DNA of 64,000 nt from Chrysoporthe austroafricana (taxonomy: Eukaryota; Ascomycota; Sordariomycetes; Diaporthales; Cryphonectriaceae): positions 3,727,583 to 3,791,582 of the forward strand of contig JYIP02000002.1 in assembly GCA_001051155.2 (NCBI GenBank), read 5' to 3'. Below the pieces are notes generated by a model, which saw only the letters and a list, made by a program, of their open reading frames with translations, was not told the DNA's origin and ran no database searches. Positions 55,095 to 64,000 of the stretch are shown piece by piece; the first letter of the stretch is position 1, and each line of letters opens with the position of its first letter. The translations under genes were made by a program, and so were the position numbers.

Positions 55095-55392
55095 ATCCGC
55101 ATCTGCATTGCACGCCATTTAAGGGCGATTCTTCTCGTGTGGGTGACAACTCGTCTCAAGTACTTGATCCCCAGCCGACCTGCTGACTGCCTCGCTCTTA
55201 GGATTTTGGGAGTTCATGGCTCTCGGTACCATTGAGGATCTGCATCGGCTGCTGGCGAGGCGTTAAGGATGTTGTCATATCGAGACTTTGGTGGCTTTTT
55301 CCAGTTAAGGGATAGACGGGCATGGAGTGTTAGACAGGAAATGGGACTTACCTAGCAGGAACATGCTCGCCATCGTGGATGAGGTCCAGTAT

Positions 55393-56106
55393 TCAGTCAC
55401 CGGCCTTATACTTGGTCCGGTACTCCTCTATGCTCTTGATGGTCTCTGCTGACGTCAAGCTTTTGTTCTTGACACCCTCGATGATGTCGTCCAGCGTTAG
55501 GATCGCGAAGACCGGCGCGCCGAGCTCCTTCCGCAGCTCGCCCATCGCGCTGGGCATGGGCTTGCTGTCGTCGCCATCAGGGGAGGTCAGCTTCTCCATA
55601 CGGTCGACCGCGACCACGATGCCAGCCACAGTCCCACCCTCCTTGCGGATCTTCTCAATGGCTTCCCTCTTGGCAGTGCCGGCAGTGATGACATCGTCGA
55701 TGATGAGCACCCTCTTGCCCTTGAGCGGCGCACCGACAATGTTTCCGCCCTCGCCGTGATCCTTCGCTTCCTTGCGGTCGAACGAGCACAGCGTGTTCGC
55801 GTACGAGACCGGGTCTAGCTCACCCAGCTTGAGGTTAGTCAGCGTCGCGAGCGGAATGCCTTTGTAGGCTGGGCCGAAGACGACGTCAAAGTCGAAGCCG
55901 GCGACCTGCGTGCGCGCCTCGATGATGGCCTTGGCGAAGGCGGTGCCGATAGCGTTCTGGAGCTTGGCGGTGTAGAAGTCGCCGGCGTTGAAGAAGTAGG
56001 GCGAAACGCGCTTCGACTTCAGCTCAAAGCTGCCAAACTTGAGGACCCCGCCATCAAGGGCAGCCTGGAGGAACTCAGCCTTGTAGGGAGCGAGAGTGCT
56101 GGGCAT
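55393..56106 (-). CDS. URA5: Orotate phosphoribosyltransferase
   Basis: Transfers the phosphoribosyl group of PRPP to orotate, forming OMP in de novo pyrimidine synthesis. Intron-free, 237 aa, the typical fungal length. It starts [39 protein letters not shown] is the conserved orotate/PRPP entry segment. [14 protein letters not shown] is the flexible substrate loop region, and [20 protein letters not shown] (split) the mobile catalytic loop with Lys and His. [11 protein letters not shown] (Asp137-Asp138) is the PRPP-binding signature. The C-terminus is [15 protein letters not shown]. All diagnostic motifs are intact. It is divergent from NOG1 across 372 bp. Confidence 0.97.
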   Translation of the reverse strand: MPSTLAPYKAEFLQAALDGGVLKFGSFELKSKRVSPYFFNAGDFYTAKLQNAIGTAFAKAIIEARTQVAGFDFDVVFGPAYKGIPLATLTNLKLGELDPVSYANTLCSFDRKEAKDHGEGGNIVGAPLKGKRVLIIDDVITAGTAKREAIEKIRKEGGTVAGIVVAVDRMEKLTSPDGDDSKPMPSAMGELRKELGAPVFAILTLDDIIEGVKNKSLTSAETIKSIEEYRTKYKAGD

Positions 56107-56478
56107 CTTGTGATGCTTTCTGTGGTGATTCCTTCACGGAGGCTATAGGGAGCAGTATAAGATGACGACGACGAAGGAGTGATTTCTGTGACGACGAGGT
56201 GAGGGAGAAATCTGAAATATGTACTGCAAAATAGGCCCTACCTACCCGTCGTCGCACAGTGCAACCAGAAATTTTGGCTAGTCAATGTGGGGCAACTGCC
56301 TCTTCCACTTGGAGCAGACCCTTGTCGATAAGCATTCAAGCCAAAAACTTATCGCCAGTAGCGCCTTCCTAACTTTTTTTCTGTTGCCATCCGACGCTCA
56401 ACAACCTCGTCGTCCTCACGGCCATCATTGTCCTCGCCCTCTCAGAATCCGTCCTCGCCAAGGACCTCATCTCCTAAG
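56107..56478. promoter_or_regulatory. Divergent URA5/NOG1 promoter
   Basis: 372 bp between the two starts, so any regulatory sites for pyrimidine synthesis and ribosome biogenesis are shared within this interval. The URA5 side has a GACGACGACG stretch in its leader. No named motif is recognised. Confidence 0.5.
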
Positions 56479-58570
56479 ATGCCTCCGACAAAAACCCAAA
56501 CCCAATGGAAGGACATACCACCCGTCCCCAGCTCTACGGAGTTCCTGGACATCGTGTTGGCCCGCACGCAGCGCCGTCTTCCAACGCAAATAAGAGCTGG
56601 CTTTAAAATTAGTCGCATCAGAGCGTTCTATACCCGCAAGGTCAAGTTCACTCAAGAGACGTGTACGTTGGCTACATAGTTACTGCTGTCGAGCGACACT
56701 AACGGTGTTGTTAAGTCTCTGAAAAGATTGGGCAAATTCTCGAGGCCTTTCCCCGAATCAACGAAATCCATCCCTTCCACAAGGATCTCCTTCACACTCT
56801 TTACGATGCCGACCACTTTCGAATCGCGCTCGGCCAGCTGTCAACAGCCAAGCACTTGATCGAGACCATCAGCCGTGACTATGTGCGCCTCATCAAGTAT
56901 GCTCAGTCCCTCTTTCAGTGCAAACAGCTGAAGAGGGCTGGCCTCGGTCGCATGGCCACGATCATAAAGCGCCTCAACAACCCGCTGAAGTATCTGGATG
57001 AGGTCCGGCAACATCTTGGCCGTCTACCCTCGATCGACCCCAACACTCGGACCCTCGTCATCTGCGGCTACCCGAACGTTGGAAAATCCAGCTTCCTCCG
57101 TTCCATCTCGCGTGCCGACGTCGACGTCCAGCCCTACGCTTTCACGACGAAGTCCCTGTTTGCTGGTCACTTCGACTACAAGTACCTCCGCTTCCAAGCC
57201 GTGGACACTCCTGGTGTCCTGGATCACCCACTTGAGGAGATGACGACTATTGAGATGCAGTCGATCACAGCCATCGCACACCTAAGAGCTGCGATTCTGT
57301 ACTTCATGGATCTGTCTGAGCAGTGCGGTTACTCGGTCAAGGCCCAATGTGCGCTGTTCAGGAGCATCAAGCCCCTCTTCCAGAACAAGATCTGCTTCAT
57401 AGTCATCAACAAGATCGACGTCACGCGCCCAGAAGATCTGGATGCTGAGACACAGGCAGACCTGCAGTCTCTGCTGAAGTCTGGCGAGGTCGAGATGGTT
57501 CAGGCGAGTTGCAATACTCAGGAAGGTGTCCAGGCTGTGAAGAACGCAGCATGCGAGAAGTTGATCGCAGAGCGTGTGGCGACGAAGCTCAAGGCCGGTC
57601 AGTCAAGTAGCGGTGCTGTTGGCAGCAGGTTACAGGAGGTTATGACCAGAATTCACGTGGCGCGTCCTATGGAGGGTTCGACGCCGCTGGAGACTTTCAT
57701 TCCTGAAGGTGTCAAGACGATGAAAAAGTTCGACAAGAACGATCCAGAGAGGCGGAAGCTGGCACGGGATATTGAGGAGGAGAATGGCGGTGCTGGTGTC
57801 TTCAACGTTGATCTTCGGGCAGACTGGGACCTGAAGGACCCTGCCTGGAAGTACGACAAGATACCCGAGGTCCTCAACGGCAAGAATGTGTTCGACTACG
57901 TCGATCCGGACATTGACGCCAAGCTAGCAGCTCTTGAGGAGGAAGAGGAGCGTCTGGAGAAGGAGGGCTACTACGACTCGGAAGAAGAGATGGACGACGA
58001 CGAGGAAGAAGATCTGTTGGAGAAGGCCAAGCTCATCCGCGAGAAGCAGGCACTTATCCGCAACGAGGCTAGAATGAGGAAGTCACTGAAGAACCGCGCC
58101 ATACTACCCAGAAGCAAGGTCAAGAAGCCTCTGTCGCAGCTCGCAGACCACCTCGACCAGCTCGGCATCGACGCGACAGAGATCGAGGCACGTGGCAGGG
58201 CAGCACCGAGCTCGCGTGGTCGGTCCCTCAGTCGTGCTGCTACTGAGGATGTCGATAGCATGGATGTTGACTCTCCTCGGGATCGACTGCGTTCCAAGAG
58301 CCGGGCTCGCAGCCAGGCACCCGCCACAGATAGACGACAGGATGGTGTTACGGACGAGACGGCTCGCACCAAGGCGGAGAGGGTGGCCAAGCTCAACCAG
58401 AGGAAGATGAACAGAATGGCCCGGGCGGGTGAGGCTGACAGACATGTTGCTGCCTCAATGCCGAAGCATTTGGTAAGTTTTACCCACCCCTCCTTCTGTT
58501 CAGGCAGAGATGCTGACTTTACGAATAGTTCGCTGGAAAGCGTGGTATGGGCAAGACTTCACGTCGTTAA
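56479..58570 (+). CDS. NOG1: Nucleolar GTP-binding protein 1
   Basis: Essential GTPase of pre-60S ribosome assembly; it sits near the peptide exit region and helps recruit Rlp24 and later factors. Three exons: 56479-56662, 56716-58472 and 58529-58570; introns 53 and 56 bp; 660 aa. Splicing restores KFTQETFSEKIGQ and [17 protein letters not shown], the expected Nog1 C-terminus. The N-terminal helical NOG1 domain is followed by the GTPase: G1 GYPNVGKSS (179-187), G3 DTPG (225-228), G4 NKID (293-296). The [20 protein letters not shown] segment is strongly family-typical. The C-terminal half is acidic then basic ([20 protein letters not shown]), then Lys/Arg-rich. The last exon is only 14 codons including stop. 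Identification is secure. Confidence 0.97.
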
Positions 58571-59307
58571 GGGCAGATGCGGAGGTTTCGCATGGGACAT
58601 GGCGTTCGGTAAGGTTATGCAAAAAAGAATTGGGCTCAAAGATGTAGCTCCAAGTCGGCTTCGAGATAGAATGGTAATTCTATGCTTTCTCATGACGCAA
58701 TTTGACCTTTCGTCCATGCCTAGACATCCAGAAGGCTGATTTTGCTAGTCTGCGAACAGTCTCTACTCGTAGGAATAAAGGCCAAGGCACAACGCTCGGT
58801 TCCCTCAGAACTACCTTCACGACGCGGACGTCAAATAACCATCTAAGCTGCGGCTATGTTGACAGCCGCTGGTGAGTAGGGCAGTATACGAACGCGACAG
58901 GACTGCCGGATCCTGAAGGGACGGCGCTGACGGGGTGTAGGATGACGATGTCTGATTTTCCCGGGCAACGCGAAACGTCAGGTCAGCACGGTTGATGAAA
59001 GGAGACCAGCATGTGGAGGAGGCTGTAGCGTATGAGGTGGGCTGTCGTGAGACTGGATCACGCGGGGGGATGAGATTCACATCGTAATGGAGACCTAGGC
59101 ACCTATACATATGGAAAGACATGCGTTCCCCTTCAAGCACTGGGCAGCGTCAATGTCCAAGCTCTTGCTTTCGATTTGCGTCTTGACGGGCACTCCTCTG
59201 CTCCGCTTCTGCCTATTATTTAGTATTCATCTGAGGTGACCTCGACCCAAGTACGTGCCCATGACCAATTTCGTCCACTATTCCTTCCAGATCCCTGGTG
59301 TCTCCCT
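58571..59307. other. Convergent NOG1/GDI1 intergenic region
   Basis: 737 bp. 3' flanks only; no supported gene or repeat. Confidence 0.5.
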
Positions 59308-61229
59308 TTACTCCTCCGCGACCTGGATACCCTCTCTCAGACCCTCCACCTTCAGCTCCTCGCCCGCGCAACGATGATAGATGTCCCTGACGTCGTCGGT
59401 GGTGGTCTCAAAGTGGCTGGTCGCATCGTAGCTCTTGGACACGAAGATCTTGTCCTTGGTACCGTCATCCAGAGGCTCATACAGGGGGATGGGCGGTCCC
59501 TGTGGGCTAAGTTAGCAATATGACTTGGTTTGGTATGTACAGGTCGACGTACCAGGAACTGCTCCTCGATCTGGCCAAGGCGCTCCAGACCAGGCTGGAG
59601 CTCGAGGTGGTGGTTGGCTGTTGTCTCGGCAATGGTCGAGACAATGGCAATCCAGTAGCCCTTAGGGCAGACATTGTGCGCAGAAGAGACGCAGGCAATG
59701 TAAATGTCTGTATAAAATTGATTAGCAAATGTGCCCCAGAGGCATGTGAGGTCAATGGTAGCCTACCGTTCTTCCGGCCGACCTGCGACTGGGGAATGAT
59801 CAGCTGAGCGGAGTCGGCGTCGTGAGTTCCGGCCAGAGGGTGCTTGAGCACGCAGATAGCGCGAAGCACATGGCCAGTGACCTTGACCTTGTTGGGGAAG
59901 TAGGTTGGGTCACCGAGGATCATCTTTGCCTTGGTCTCGAACTTCATCTCGGGCTCGATGCCGGTCATGGTAGCCTTGATGCCGACCGCCGCGCCGTTCT
60001 CGTACAGCACCTCATCGACGTTGGTGTTCAGCATGTAGGTACCACCGTAGATGGCAGACAGGCGAGCGAAACCCTGGGGCAGCTCGCCGAGACCGTACAG
60101 GGGGTAGATGTACGGCGACTTGCCATAACGGGCGACGGAGTTTCCGTACAGGCGGATGCGCTCGATGGCATCGGGAGCGACGCCCTTGGCGGTGATGTAG
60201 TTGTCGTCAAGGTACAGGGCCATAGCGTGGCCAATGAAGTCCCGAGTGCCGTCCTCGAGACCGAACTTGTCGTAGACATCCTTCATGGTGCAGTTTGCGA
60301 CATCCAGGCCTGTAACATGTCAGCGTTCTGGCCCCAGCTCTCGGGTTGTGGTCATAGGGCCGGTCTGGCCGCTCGAGACTGACCCTTGTGCGTCGACGCA
60401 TCCTTGGCATCGAAAGTACCAACCCACTCGATGAAGCTCTTCATGCGGCGCTTCTCGAAGATGCCCATCAGGGGCGACTTCAGTGCTTCAGCGGCATCGG
60501 ACGGGACCTTGGCGACGGTGGCCTTGGAGCCGGAACCCTGTTGCACGTAGCTCCCTGCAACCTGCTTGAACTCGAGGTATCTGGTGACGTCGGTGGAAAC
60601 GAGGATGTTGGTCAGCTCGCCGGAGGACATGAGGAACTTGGGGATCAGGTCGATGTTCCAATCGTTGGCGCGGCCGTATTTCTTCCATGGCTCGTCTCCC
60701 GCGCCATTGCCGTACTTCTTGAAGAGCTGCAGGTGGGCGGGTTAGCAACGGGTATGGGAGGTTTCGGAACGGGGCTGTCGATCAGACATACGGTCTCGAG
60801 GTTCACGGATGCGGCCTCACTGTAATCCACAGTCATTAGCTTCAGCCCGGGTCTCGCGTGTCTCGGTCGCTGAGCAGAGAAAAGAGGTAGCTCACCCGCC
60901 GTAGTGGTCGTTGCGGTCGATGTGGAGGACCTTCTTGCCCTTGACACTAAGCACACTGTTGTGCGACCGGCGCCGTCAGTCCCGAGCTCTATCGATATCT
61001 GGAAAAAGGGCTACTATCAAGGGTCTTTACCCGGAGAGGATGCACTCGGTCAGGCCTGTCGTCGAGCCACCATAGTTAGAAATATCGGCCCAGCACGGTG
61101 TGATAGCTTCATCAGGGACGAGCCCAAGCAAGCAGCGACGCAACCCCACATTGCGGGGTTGACGCAGAGAGACATAGGCTTACCAGTGCCCAGCACAATG
61201 ACATCGTACTCCTTTGCGATCTCATCCAT
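59308..61229 (-). CDS. GDI1: Rab GDP-dissociation inhibitor
   Basis: Extracts GDP-bound, prenylated Rab GTPases from membranes and recycles them. Eight exons: 61229-61184, 61055-61031, 60955-60896, 60819-60792, 60726-60384, 60309-59767, 59707-59553 and 59499-59308; introns 53-128 bp; all phases close; 463 aa, the standard GDI length. The N-terminus spliced from five exons reads EYDVIVLGTGLTECILSG, then LSVKGKKVLHIDRNDHYGGE and ASVNLETLFKKYG, the FAD-like Rossmann core and Rab-binding platform region. Later conserved parts are RANDWNIDLIPKFLMSSGEL, YLEFKQVAGSYV, IEWVGTFD, RDFIGHAMALYLDD, YIYPLYGLGELPQGFARLSA and GGTYMLNTNVDE. The last exon ends with LREGIQVAEE. Exons 2 and 4 are only 25 and 28 nt. 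Identification is secure. Confidence 0.97.
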
Positions 61230-61971
61230 GGTTGCGGTGTTCTTGTCTTGGAGGTATGCCGTTTGAAAGAAGATGCTCGGGGAGGTGGACGGTCACAGAG
61301 GAGAATGAAACCAGTTCAAGAAGCACTAGGAGTGTCGGTGAGTTCGGTTGTGGAATTGTTCGAGGTCGACGTGTCGGATAGTCTCCAAAGCTAGCGACGT
61401 ATTGTACACCTGGGCACGCCAGCACGCCCCCCAAGAGCTCCATGCGCGCCCCAGCTGTCCTGCTGCAGAACGGGGCGTGTCTGGGACCCCGTGACGAATA
61501 GGAGGGGCCCCCGCCCCCTGACTGGCCCCTCACCATTGGCCGTCTCGTCCCTCTAGATAGAGCCTGGACCACCATGCTCCCAGTGCTGTCCCTACGCGAA
61601 ATAGGAGTCGGCCTCACCGTAACAGCCCCTCCCCTCGCTTCAACAAGGCAGTTCTCATCAACCACTGCAGCTCGAACCCGAGAGCTGCCGTTATCATCCT
61701 GCCTGGTGGGCGCCAGGACTACCTCGCCACAGCACCGGGCCTCGGTAACTGGCACGATCTCTTCGGTTTCTCGTGGTGGTTAAGCATGCAGACTATATAG
61801 CACCGTATCATTGTTATACAACAGCTTCCGGATTCTCTGTGCACACACGGCGAGGTCGAAGCCCGCCCGGGCGCTCTCCTTGTCTCATGCTACTTCTCGA
61901 GATAGCTAACACCGGCCGTACCGCTCTCATGTGACCTCACGGCAGTTATCATGAGGCGAGCTGCCCGTGCC
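61230..61971. promoter_or_regulatory. GDI1 promoter and MRPL4 3' flank
   Basis: 742 bp. A 69-codon open frame at 61574-61783 (plus) has no recognisable content. Nothing else is supported. Confidence 0.45.
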
Positions 61972-62986
61972 TCACGCCCTGGGCGCATCCTGCTGGTTCT
62001 TTCCCGTCTCGGGTGGTATCGAAGGGTCGACGTTCCCGTGCGACGCCTTCCCCTCCTCCATGAACGAATCCCGCTCCTTGTCAACAAAGTCCACCTCATC
62101 CTCCCAGGTGGGCTCTACATCCTCCTCTTCTCCGCCGGGGAGGTACTGGACACCATCGTCCGTAAACTTGATCTCTGGGTCCTCCTCGGCCAGCTTGACC
62201 GCGTCCTCCCACGCGTAGAACCTCTCCGTCAGGGCGTGCTTGATCGCGTTCTGCGTCTTGCGGACCTATAGAACATGATAAATTAGCATCAATCCCTGGC
62301 CGCGAGACCCTCCCACAACGTAGATTTCCCAAAATAAGGAAAGAAGGAAATACAACACAACATACCGCTACCTCCCGCTCCCGGCTCTCGACATCGCCAT
62401 ACCCATACCCGCCCTTCCTCCTCTCCGCATTCCCCGTGCTGATCCGGTTCCTCTCCTTGCAGCACACCCACCACAGCCGGTGCAGGTCGTCCCAGCTCTT
62501 GCGCCGCAGCTCCTCCACGTTCCACGCCCGCCCGTGCTTGCTATCCTCCGCGGGCGTGTTGAGCGGCTTGTCCCGGGAGTAGAAGAAGTCCCACAGCCCG
62601 TGGTTCGGGTCCGTCTTGACCGCGGGGAAGTCCTCGGGCCTGACCGGGCGCGGCAGCGGGAACCCCGACACGGAGAGGACCTCCCTCGGGCCGGTGCGCC
62701 GGATCACGGACAGCCCGCGCTGCTTGTTGTGGTCGCGGTTGGGCCGCCGGCGCACGACCGGCAGCTCCTTCTTCCTCGTCTGCTTCTTTTCTGCCGGGGT
62801 GGGGATTGCTGAGGCGCCGTCGGTGGCCGGGGGGAGGGGGGCCTTCGAGGAGGCGAGGCGTATCTGCACCTGGCTGGCGGTGACGAAGGGCAAGAAGGGT
62901 GGTCGGTTGAGAGGTGTAATAGGGCCCTGTCGGCAGGTATGCAGCGCGCGCTGCACACACGGCCGCGCGGCGCCGGAGCTGGCCAT
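61972..62986 (-). CDS. MRPL4: Mitochondrial large ribosomal subunit protein uL29m (MRPL4/MRPL47)
   Basis: Structural protein of the mitochondrial 54S large subunit, located near the peptide exit tunnel. Two exons, 62986-62366 and 62265-61972; the 100-bp intron (GTATGT...CTATAG) is phase 0; 304 aa. The first 70 residues are a basic presequence and linker. The MRP-L47 domain is evident: GLWDFFYSRDKPLNTPAED, HGRAWNVEELRRKSWDDLHR and LWWVCCKERNRISTGNAER, then, after the splice, VRKTQNAIKHALTERFYAWED. The C-terminal tail is acidic (GGEEEDVEPTWEDEVDFVDKE, split for length) and ends in GKNQQDAPRA. It is divergent from the small membrane-protein gene. Confidence 0.94.
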
Positions 62987-63459
62987 TGCGCTGGACTGTC
63001 ACTTAGGGGGAGTCAGCGGCTCTAGGGTAGAGGAGACTGAAGATGGTCACGGTGAACAGAGGCCGGCTTTGGGTTGCGGCGCCGTCGACCGACAGATATG
63101 GCTTCCTTCCAGAAATTTTGGCTTCAAGCCTAGCTAGCGCGCCCACGCCCACGAGCCCCCAAGTCAGAACGTGGGGACCGGGGTGAGCTACGACAGCCAA
63201 TCAGAGCTACTTGCTGCTAGAGCCGCATCCCATATCGATACGACGGAGGTTTTTCTATGCCGACTCTTGCAAGGCTGACGGAAACACGCAACTTGAGCTT
63301 GAGAGACTAGTTGGAGGCTTCGCCCAAATCAGTGAGTGTAATTTCCTATCGGGAGGTCACGGTGTGTCCTGACAGTCGCAGCCATCTTGAGCTGAGATAC
63401 GGGCATGTACTGGCAATCAAAGACCTGAAAAAGTACAGTCCGTAGAAGGCTACCTGGAC
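62987..63459. promoter_or_regulatory. Divergent region between MRPL4 and the small membrane-protein gene
   Basis: 473 bp. No coding frame or recognised element is seen. Confidence 0.45.
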
Positions 63460-63727
63460 ATGTCGCTATTAAAGTCTGTGATCCTGCCCACCACAACTCC
63501 TTGCACAGGACCAGCAACTTATATATGTTACCAGGGCTTACCAGGGCCTGTCTTCCAGGGCAAAGCTCGGCGTCGGCGTCGGCCTGCTGGCCTGGGGTGC
63601 AGTCGGGTTGTACATGTCAGATCGAGCCGAGGAGAGATTCGGCTTCACACCCTCTGAGAAGGAGAAGGCTGCCCTCGAAAAGATGAAGCCCAAGATCCAC
63701 CTTGTCGATAGGGAAGACCGGTCATGA
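63460..63727 (+). CDS. Small single-pass membrane protein, 68 aa (conserved fungal hypothetical)
   Basis: Two exons: 63460-63473 (MSLL plus two bases) and 63535-63727. The 61-bp intron is GTCTGT...TTACCAG and splits a Lys codon. The product begins MSLLKAYQGLSSRAKLGVG, crosses the membrane once (VGVGLLAWGAVGLYM, about residues 17-33), and ends in a charged tail (SDRAEERFGFTPSEKEKAALEKM ... HLVDREDRS, shown in parts). The layout, a short basic N-terminus, one TM helix and a charged C-terminus, suggests an organelle, perhaps mitochondrial, membrane protein. I recall uncharacterised fungal proteins with AYQGLS...WG..GLY.SD, but no function. The second exon is convincing; the first exon is chosen because its phase and an ATG fit, though its donor is weak. 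Another start or splice is possible. Confidence 0.6.
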
Positions 63728-64000
63728 GGACCAAATGTTGCCGCCTTTCGGCTCCGGTAAATGTGCGGCGCAACAGCAGTGCGTTCAGCCGTGACGATAC
63801 GCATCGCTAGGCATGCTCTTTGGAATCCGACGTCTTTCGACGTCTTCGATCTCGACTTTCGCGTACCTCTTCCGCGCTCTGGATTGCCATGGACCTCATA
63901 TTAGCACAACGTTGATGTCAAGTGGGGTTATTCTGCCTTGGTTTTTGGTTGGTGGTTGACTTCATCGCCATGCTCTATGTTTAGAAGCCCTAAGACAAAC

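Noticed and set aside
61574..61783. 69-codon frame in the GDI1 promoter
   Set aside because: Low complexity, no homolog recognised, and no codon bias.

Overview
The window is nuclear DNA of a filamentous ascomycete, most likely a Sordariomycete. The genes are interrupted by short spliceosomal introns, mostly 53-85 bp, with GT-AG ends and CTAAC/CTGAC-like branch sites. Third codon positions are GC-rich, and the gene set is typically fungal: Zn2Cys6 factor, Lsb6, Aim41, OLE1 with a fused cytochrome b5, Lon/Pim1. I cannot name the genus. I see no tRNA, rRNA, CRISPR array or intact transposon. Exon borders below come from reading splice sites by eye and checking phase. Every multi-exon model closes in frame with a family-consistent length.

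Layout. 0.4-5.1 kb: a small conserved fungal protein (-) divergent from mitochondrial Lon protease (+). 5.1-9.7 kb: gene-poor, with GTACC and GAGGGC tandem repeats. 9.7-12.4 kb: a kinase-like protein with a degenerate active site (+). 15.7-17.3 kb: stearoyl-CoA 9-desaturase OLE1 (+). 18.4-21.9 kb: a RAD5/HLTF-type SNF2 ATPase with an inserted RING (-). 24.5-25.1 kb: an Arg/Ser-rich hypothetical (-). 26.5-27.1 kb: AIM41 (-). 28.6-31.0 kb: type II phosphatidylinositol 4-kinase LSB6 (-). 31.9-34.7 kb: gamma-tubulin complex GCP2/Spc97 (-), divergent from proteasome alpha5 PUP2 (+, 35.2-36.1 kb). 36.5-39.5 kb: a Zn2Cys6 transcription factor (-, 6 exons). 39.5-43.7 kb: an unexplained, degenerate-looking stretch. 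43.7-46.4 kb: a secreted GH78-like alpha-L-rhamnosidase (-, 6 exons).

The right third is a housekeeping block: RRP8 (+), DDI1 (-), a GNAT acetyltransferase (+), URA5 (-), NOG1 (+), GDI1 (-, 8 exons), mitochondrial ribosomal protein MRPL4 (-) and a 68-residue membrane protein (+).

Functionally the genes serve mitochondrial proteostasis and translation (Lon, Aim41, MRPL4), ribosome biogenesis (RRP8, NOG1), ubiquitin/proteasome turnover (PUP2, DDI1, the RING-SNF2 protein), membrane lipids and traffic (OLE1, LSB6, GDI1), microtubule nucleation (GCP2) and pyrimidine synthesis (URA5). They do not form a cluster for one pathway. The only accessory-looking pair is the transcription factor next to the GH78 enzyme. 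I found no clear new biological system. The most notable observations are the DDI1 start codon, which is completed by splicing and reads ATG-TAG when unspliced, and the degenerate kinase-like protein.
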